Shown here: positions 59,195 through 64,000 of the stretch, one piece after another | How the letters are laid out: each line of letters starts with the position of its first letter | Position numbering within the stretch: position 1 is the first letter of the stretch | From: Cyanidiococcus yangmingshanensis | Lineage: Eukaryota; Rhodophyta; Bangiophyceae; Cyanidiales; Cyanidiaceae | Direction of reading: 5' to 3' | Assembly: GCA_013995675.1 (NCBI GenBank) | Contig: VWRR01000019.1 | Span: 124,001-188,000 of the forward strand | Length of the DNA: 64,000 nucleotides | Notes under the pieces: model-generated | What the model saw: only the letters and a program-made list of their open reading frames with translations | Database searches by the model: none | What the model was told of the DNA's origin: nothing | Position numbers and translations under genes: made by a program

Positions 59195-61138
59195 TCATCG
59201 ACTCGAGTGAGCCAGCGCTGTGCCATTGCCAGCGTCAACCCTTTGGGGAATCCAAGTGCCTCGCGTAGTGTCAACGAGTGTCTCCGCTGATGCGTATCGC
59301 CACGAGTCTTGGTCAATGCATCCTGCACCTGGTCTCGAAGGATATTCACAAGCGAACGCAGCTGTTCGCGCTCTTCCGCGCAAAAGTCCACCAAAGCGTC
59401 CTCGTGTCGGGAACATCTCCGCTCGATCGTTGTCGCGTACTGACGGAGAGCCAACCAGTAGGAGCTCGCGGAAGAGCGGGAACCGATACTTGTCCGGTAC
59501 GTGTAATCGACGCTCCATGTTGTAGATGCGTTGCTGCATGGTGACACCTCCGAGATGAAGAATGTTGCCGCCTAGAACGACGCTATCCAAGGGTGTGAAC
59601 ACCGCATGCAGCCATCCCGCTGGAATGAATAACGTGTTGCCAGCTTCGAGATCAATGGTCGCAACCGAGTTGAGCTCCTCCACAAAGTCGAACTCGCGCA
59701 GCGCCTGTTGCGGATCACTCTGCCAGCGCTCGTAGAGCAGCAGATGGCGCTCCGTCGGTGGACACACATAGAAACGTTTCTGGCCCCGAAGCACGTGGTA
59801 GAATACCGTGGATCCTCCAAAATCAATATGCCAGGAGGTCCACGACCCCGCCGCGCTGAGCAGGTAGTAGGTATCCACATGTGGTCGAGGTGGCAGATAC
59901 AGGGTTGCCCAGTCCGCTCTCCGAATGATGCCTGGGGCCTGGAACGCCTGACCAGTGGGCGTTTCAGATATCTCCAGCGAGATGAGGTTAAGCACCCGCT
60001 GGCGCAGCGAGGCTTCTGTCGATAAATAGTCGAGGTATTGCCCGAGGCTCCAGCGTGGTTCCAGCTCACGCTGGCTCGCGACATCGAGGACTTCGCAGAT
60101 GCGGTCGATGCCGTACTCGCGAGCAACTTGCTCATGAGCGTACGCGCTGGCTGGGATCCTCATATCGAGTCCAGCGCAGTCCCGTACTACACAGGGTGCG
60201 TCGGGAATACGATCGAGTTCGTAGCCATTACTCCAGTAGCGTATCCCCAGGCTGGCTGCCAGCGAGACGGCCTCGTCGGCAGCACCCATAAAACGTCCAG
60301 CCTGTCTTTCTGCGGCAGTTCGCGCCGCCTCAACCAATGCCCCAGCGGAGTTCCTTCCGCTGTATAGTGCACCACCTATATCGCCCTCATGCAGACGAGC
60401 GTAGTCAGCGACAAGGTGCCTTGTACCATCCTTGCGCAGTCGTTTCGCTCCATCTGCCGATGCGAAAAGATCCGCGCCAGTTTCCGAGCAGAAACGACAG
60501 ATAAAAGGTTTCGATGTACGGAGATGCGAGGGGTTCAGAAACAGGCAAGAGATATGGAACCAACCGTACGCACAGTTCGGGTGATCACACCCGATCATGT
60601 CACCGTTGCGTTTGGCATCGTACGGTTGGCGACAAATGCAGTATCGTTTGCATTTGGCTTTGTGGCCCTGACATGCACCAGCACCCACAGAAGCTGCAGC
60701 CGCAGAAGCAGAAGCAGAGGTATGCTCGACTGGACCAGGTTGGCTGTTGCGTTCGCCTACCGAGTCGGATTCTTCGTCTCTGAACTCGGTGTCCGACTCC
60801 TTTGGACAGGGTCTCTGGGCTCTCCGCAAGTGCGTCGCTTGCGCGACTGCCTCTTCTGGCAAGCAAAGGCATCGTTGCGGAGACGTCTCGCACCCATTGG
60901 TCACGCTCGAAATAATCCCTGTAGCTGCGGACTTGCTTGGGCTGTGGCGCTGGGCTCGTTTGCGGTCAGCCTTGGATGCCTCTGGTGACTCTTCGCTGGT
61001 GCCGCTGACCATAACGCTGCCAAGCGCATGACTCTGAGTGAACGCTACACGATCCAACACGATGCACTGCTCGGCACTGGTCGGTGCTGGATGGCGAGCG
61101 GTCTTGAACGGATCGACCACAGGCTCGCTGGATGTCAT
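59195..61138 (-). CDS. PHD finger plus JmjC histone demethylase, KDM7/KDM2-like
   Basis: The 647-residue nuclear protein begins with a long polar region and an Ala/Ser-rich stretch. A PHD finger follows at about 165-220 (RYCICRQPYDAKRNGDMIGCD, then CAYGWFHISCLFL and FICRFC, giving the Cys4-His-Cys3 pattern). A JmjC domain lies at about 330-530. The iron ligands are visible: HxD in TSWHIDFGGSTVFYHVL (about residue 433) and the distal His in TLFIPAGWLHAV. The lysine and Thr residues that hold 2-oxoglutarate are also plausible (FYHVLRGQKRFYV). This pairing of PHD and JmjC is that of KDM7/PHF8, which reads H3K4me3 and demethylates H3K9 or H3K27; KDM2/JHD1 is the alternative. The start is ATG 61138, four codons after a TTG. 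Confidence 0.92.
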   Translation of the reverse strand: MTSSEPVVDPFKTARHPAPTSAEQCIVLDRVAFTQSHALGSVMVSGTSEESPEASKADRKRAQRHSPSKSAATGIISSVTNGCETSPQRCLCLPEEAVAQATHLRRAQRPCPKESDTEFRDEESDSVGERNSQPGPVEHTSASASAAAASVGAGACQGHKAKCKRYCICRQPYDAKRNGDMIGCDHPNCAYGWFHISCLFLNPSHLRTSKPFICRFCSETGADLFASADGAKRLRKDGTRHLVADYARLHEGDIGGALYSGRNSAGALVEAARTAAERQAGRFMGAADEAVSLAASLGIRYWSNGYELDRIPDAPCVVRDCAGLDMRIPASAYAHEQVAREYGIDRICEVLDVASQRELEPRWSLGQYLDYLSTEASLRQRVLNLISLEISETPTGQAFQAPGIIRRADWATLYLPPRPHVDTYYLLSAAGSWTSWHIDFGGSTVFYHVLRGQKRFYVCPPTERHLLLYERWQSDPQQALREFDFVEELNSVATIDLEAGNTLFIPAGWLHAVFTPLDSVVLGGNILHLGGVTMQQRIYNMERRLHVPDKYRFPLFRELLLVGSPSVRDNDRAEMFPTRGRFGGLLRGRARTAAFACEYPSRPGAGCIDQDSWRYASAETLVDTTRGTWIPQRVDAGNGTALAHSSR

Positions 61139-62317
61139 CTCTGCAGTCAAGGATATGTACGCGACTCGAGCAATGCCGACTTGGACAAATGATCAGGAAA
61201 GTAGCAGCAGCAGCAGCAGCACGTGCACGAACGAGAAACAACGTTCGAGCACCAACTCGTCTGGGTGCGGTGCTCGTCAGCGACCCTTGAGCGCCCTCAA
61301 AAGGGAACGAGACTCTATACTCGGGGCACTCGCTGGGACGTCTGCAGCAGACACTTGGCAGCGTGCCTCTGTATCGTCTGGCTCAACCAGTGAACGATAT
61401 ACTGACCTCGACTGCCTTTCCATCGGACATTCAATCGATCAGCGAACTGGGCCCTGGCGCGAGTCCAACAGTTCGCAGCCAGGTCCCAGTACCTGCAACG
61501 CGTCGTCACAAAGGGTAGTCGGCACTTGCTCGAAGCCTCCTGGGCTCTGAACTGGTTGCTAACGACTGCGATGGCCACGCTTCTTGCACCGAAAACAAAG
61601 CACCGTGGCAGCGAGCGAGCCCAGCTTCTCTTCTGTTTTCGGCTCCCGACAGCAGCGGCTCAGCCGTCTGTCTCTGCTGCAGCGTCTTCGAGGATTTCCC
61701 AAGCAAGGTCGAATGAGGTGCGAAGAGACAGATTGCTCGGCGTCACGAGTACAGCAGGTAACCAGCAAGTGCAGTCACTCGTTCAGAGACCACAACTGCG
61801 TCGTGCTTCAGCAGGCGTCTTGCTTTGTAACACGTTGCTCTTTCTGCTCGCTTACGACAGAAAACTCGCCAGCGAGCCACTAGACTATGCAAATACGCTG
61901 CACGCTCACCTCGGGGTCGTTGTGTCGACGAGACGTTGTCCAAGCGAAAGAGAGCGCACTGACCTCAGTGAGCGCTCCACTGGAGACGAGGTCGCTCGTC
62001 CTTCACGGCAGCCCAGTTTCGTACCGTTGAACACTCAGTCAGGGACAACACACCAATAGAGGTTTTCAGCAGTCAACCAACAGTTTATGCATCACTTCAT
62101 CGGGACTGCCTCCGAACGAAGACTCGATCTTGACAACGACAAGTCTTTGGAGACCGAACCGACAGCCGTTTGGGTGTTGGCTTCTCAGCGACCCCGATAA
62201 CCGTCGTTGGCTAGGCCCTGTTGCGACGACTGGCTCGTCGGGTCGACTGTTCTCGAGTCAGGGCTTTCGACGCTTTGATCAGCGCGATCTGGATAGTTCA
62301 GGAGTTGCTCGAACAGG
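61139..62317. other. Divergent intergenic region
   Basis: About 1.2 kb between the JmjC and CCT gamma starts. An AGC trinucleotide run lies at about 61203-61221. Long but conflicting frames on both strands (for example 61038-61550 and 61571-62059 plus) reflect G+C-rich DNA. A minus-strand frame contains LCFRCKKRGHRSR, which resembles half a zinc knuckle, but it does not complete one. Confidence 0.45.
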
Positions 62318-63994
62318 ATGTTGAAGAGTGCAACCCCGGTCTATGTCGTGAACACCAAGTCTCAGCACAAGCGGGGACGAGAGACCCAGTTGGCGAACAT
62401 TGCTGCAGCCAAGGCGGTCGCCGATGTTGTGCGAACGACGCTTGGCCCGCGTGCTATGTTGAAACTCATTCTAGACGCGGTTGGTGGCGTGGTGATCACT
62501 TCTGACGGGAACGCGATCCTTCGGGAGATTGATGTTGGGCACCCGGCTGCGAAAGCGATGATCGAGTTGTCGCGGACTCAGGACGAGGAGGTCGGCGACG
62601 GCACAACAACAGTGATTGTCCTTGCTGGCGCGCTTCTCCAGGCTGCGGAGCCGTGTCTCGAAGCTGGCGTCCATCCCACGGTGATTGTTGGTGCATACCT
62701 GCGTGCGCTGCAGGATGCGTTGCAGGAGCTCGAGCGTCGGTGTGCGATCTCCCTGGACTGGAACGATGAAACTCGTCTGCAACACGTGCTGAGCGCTTGT
62801 CTGGGAACCAAAGTTGCCGTGCTATATCGGGACCGTGTCGCTAGCTGGGCACTCGAGGCAGTGCGGTTGGTGGCGGGTGCTGATGGCACCTCGTCGACCG
62901 CGGTTGCCTCGCTCCGCCCAGTCGATATCAAGAACCTCATTCGGATCGAGAAAATTCCTGGTGGTGAGCTCGATGACTCTGTCGTCGTCCGTGGTGTCGT
63001 GTTGAACAAGGATGTGGTTCATCCGCAGATGCGGCGAAGGATAGAGCGTCCTCGTCTGGTTTTGCTGGATTGTCCGCTGGAGTACCGCAAGGGCGAGTCC
63101 CAGGTCAACGTCGAAGTGAGTCGTGAAGCGGACTGGGAGGCGCTTCTCCGGTCCGAGGAGGCCTCCGTTCGTCGCCAATGCGAGATGCTTATTGCGTTGC
63201 GCCCCGACCTCGTGATTACAGAGAAGGGAATCAGTGACCTTGCTGCATACCTGCTGATGAAGGCGGGTATCAGTGCACTCAGGCGGGTACGCAAGACCGA
63301 CAATGAGCGTTTGGCACGAGCCACTGGGGCGCGGATCGTTTCCCGTCTCGACGAAGCCACTGAAGAGGACGTTGGAACGGGCGCGGGCCTCTTTGATGTT
63401 CGTCGACTCGGTGAAGAGTACTATAGCTTTATTGAGCAGTGTGAGGAGCCGCGTGCATGCACCGTTCTGTTGCGTGGCGGCAGCAAAGATGCTCTGAACG
63501 AGATTGAGCGAAATCTCCACGATGCACTCTGTGTACTGCGGAGCCTCTATGGCGACACACGGGTCGTTCCTGGAGGTGGTGCTACGGAAATGGCCCTCAG
63601 TCGAGCGCTTATCGAACGTTCCGCGTTGATTGAGGGTGCAGCGCAATGGCCATACCGTCAAGTTGCGGAGGCACTGGAGGTGATTCCGCGAACGCTGGCG
63701 GAGAACTGCGGTACCTCGGTGGTTCGGCTGCTCACTCGTCTTCGGGCGCTGCATGCGGAGGCTGGTCACTCGAACATGGGTATTGATGGGGTCACGGGTG
63801 CACTGGAGGACATGGTTGAAGCGGGCATTGTCGATGCCTTTGCGGTCAAAGCGCAGGCGCTGAAAACAGCAGTCGAATCGGCTTGCATGCTTCTTCGGAT
63901 CGATGACATTCTCAGTGCAGTTCGCAGGAGAGATGACCAAGGCGGTGTCGGTGCGGCTCCACATAAGAACGAGGAGACTTTACCCGATGACTAG
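62318..63994 (+). CDS. CCT3: Chaperonin CCT/TRiC subunit gamma
   Basis: This 558-residue subunit belongs to the cytosolic chaperonin that folds actin, tubulin and WD40 proteins. It is the gamma subunit by its N-terminus (VVNTKSQHKRGRETQLANIAAAKAVADVVRTTLGPRAMLK) and by DGNAILREIDVGHPAAKAMIELSRTQDEEVGDGTTT, which match human CCT3 closely. The ATP-site motifs GDGTT and the C-terminal VVPGGGATEMALSRAL are intact. The apical domain (residues about 210-370) includes VITEKGISDLAAYLLMKAGISALRRVRKTDNERLARATGARIV. The C-terminal tail after residue 520 is short and charged. It is complete at both ends, with ATG 62318 and TAG 63992-63994. TXNDC9, a CCT partner, lies earlier in the window, and a WD40 protein (GRWD1), a typical CCT client type, at the start. 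Confidence 0.96.
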   Translation: MLKSATPVYVVNTKSQHKRGRETQLANIAAAKAVADVVRTTLGPRAMLKLILDAVGGVVITSDGNAILREIDVGHPAAKAMIELSRTQDEEVGDGTTTVIVLAGALLQAAEPCLEAGVHPTVIVGAYLRALQDALQELERRCAISLDWNDETRLQHVLSACLGTKVAVLYRDRVASWALEAVRLVAGADGTSSTAVASLRPVDIKNLIRIEKIPGGELDDSVVVRGVVLNKDVVHPQMRRRIERPRLVLLDCPLEYRKGESQVNVEVSREADWEALLRSEEASVRRQCEMLIALRPDLVITEKGISDLAAYLLMKAGISALRRVRKTDNERLARATGARIVSRLDEATEEDVGTGAGLFDVRRLGEEYYSFIEQCEEPRACTVLLRGGSKDALNEIERNLHDALCVLRSLYGDTRVVPGGGATEMALSRALIERSALIEGAAQWPYRQVAEALEVIPRTLAENCGTSVVRLLTRLRALHAEAGHSNMGIDGVTGALEDMVEAGIVDAFAVKAQALKTAVESACMLLRIDDILSAVRRRDDQGGVGAAPHKNEETLPDD

Positions 63995-64000
63995 GTTGAG

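Noticed and set aside
58725-59290. Plus-strand coding-like stretch next to the JmjC gene, with an in-frame TGA at 58877-58879
   Set aside because: Reads fairly naturally but matches no family, has a stop in frame, and overlaps the JmjC 3' end. Selenocysteine or readthrough cannot be argued from this alone.
61315-61943. Three minus-strand frames that overlap with +1 steps and include CFRCKKRGH
   Set aside because: They would fit the +1 pattern, but no homology supports any of them, the zinc knuckle is incomplete, and the region is the JmjC/CCT gamma promoter side.
1-64000. CRISPR array, operon-type promoters, rRNA, transposons or virus-like elements
   Set aside because: No spaced direct repeats, transposase, reverse transcriptase or capsid-like sequence was seen; the window is ordinary eukaryotic gene space.

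Overview
The window looks like nuclear DNA of a unicellular red alga of the Cyanidiophyceae, most like Cyanidioschyzon or its close relative Cyanidiococcus. The genes are eukaryotic (Mps1 kinase, ATAD2-type AAA/bromodomain protein, HERC-type ubiquitin ligase, exportin, DNA polymerase delta small subunit, CCT gamma). Almost all are single uninterrupted reading frames. Several have plastid or photosynthetic character (siroheme methyltransferase, phytyl-ester-synthase-like acyltransferase, Alr-type PLP enzyme). The one tRNA gene carries an intron in its D arm, a trait described for the C. merolae nucleus. The species call is inference. No virus-like or retroelement remains were seen.

Layout. 0-12 kb: the tail of a gene at the left edge, a GRWD1/Rrb1 ribosome-assembly WD40 protein, a kelch membrane protein, and ATAD2 on the minus strand. 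12-24 kb: HERC E3 ligase, a fused gamma-glutamylcyclotransferase/phytyl-ester-synthase protein (minus), and an exportin-5-like receptor. 24-33 kb, visibly richer in G+C: TXNDC9, Mps1/TTK, and an LPCAT/LPEAT acyltransferase (minus). 33-47 kb: IPP isomerase, a coiled-coil protein, an unrecognised membrane protein, an Alr/methionine-gamma-lyase-like enzyme, an EXPERA/TMEM97 protein, uroporphyrinogen-III methyltransferase and a four-span membrane protein. 47-54 kb: xylulokinase and POLD2 packed 11 bases apart, mitochondrial EF-Ts, a coiled-coil protein and an SGNH hydrolase. 54-64 kb: tRNA-Ser(GCU), MRT4, NUS1, an Asterix/PAT10-like protein, a PHD-JmjC demethylase and CCT gamma.

Themes. Ribosome and protein biogenesis recur (GRWD1, MRT4, EF-Ts, CCT gamma, TXNDC9 as a CCT cofactor, Asterix). 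So do isoprenoid and lipid steps: IDI makes the C5 units, NUS1 is a subunit of the dolichol cis-prenyltransferase, the PES-like protein acylates phytol or diacylglycerol, and LPEAT remodels phospholipid. Chromatin and cell-cycle genes are ATAD2, JmjC, Mps1 and POLD2.

The most unusual observation is a repeated one. In five genes (ATAD2, the PES fusion, IDI, the 36.3 kb membrane protein and xylulokinase) the protein continues only after a +1 change of frame, and none of the downstream parts has a convincing start of its own. This is either an insertion-biased assembly error, many tiny mutations, or unusual decoding. The sequence alone cannot decide. The other top items are the D-arm-intron tRNA, the novel domain fusion, and the altered catalytic motifs of the acyltransferase at 30.7-32.4 kb.
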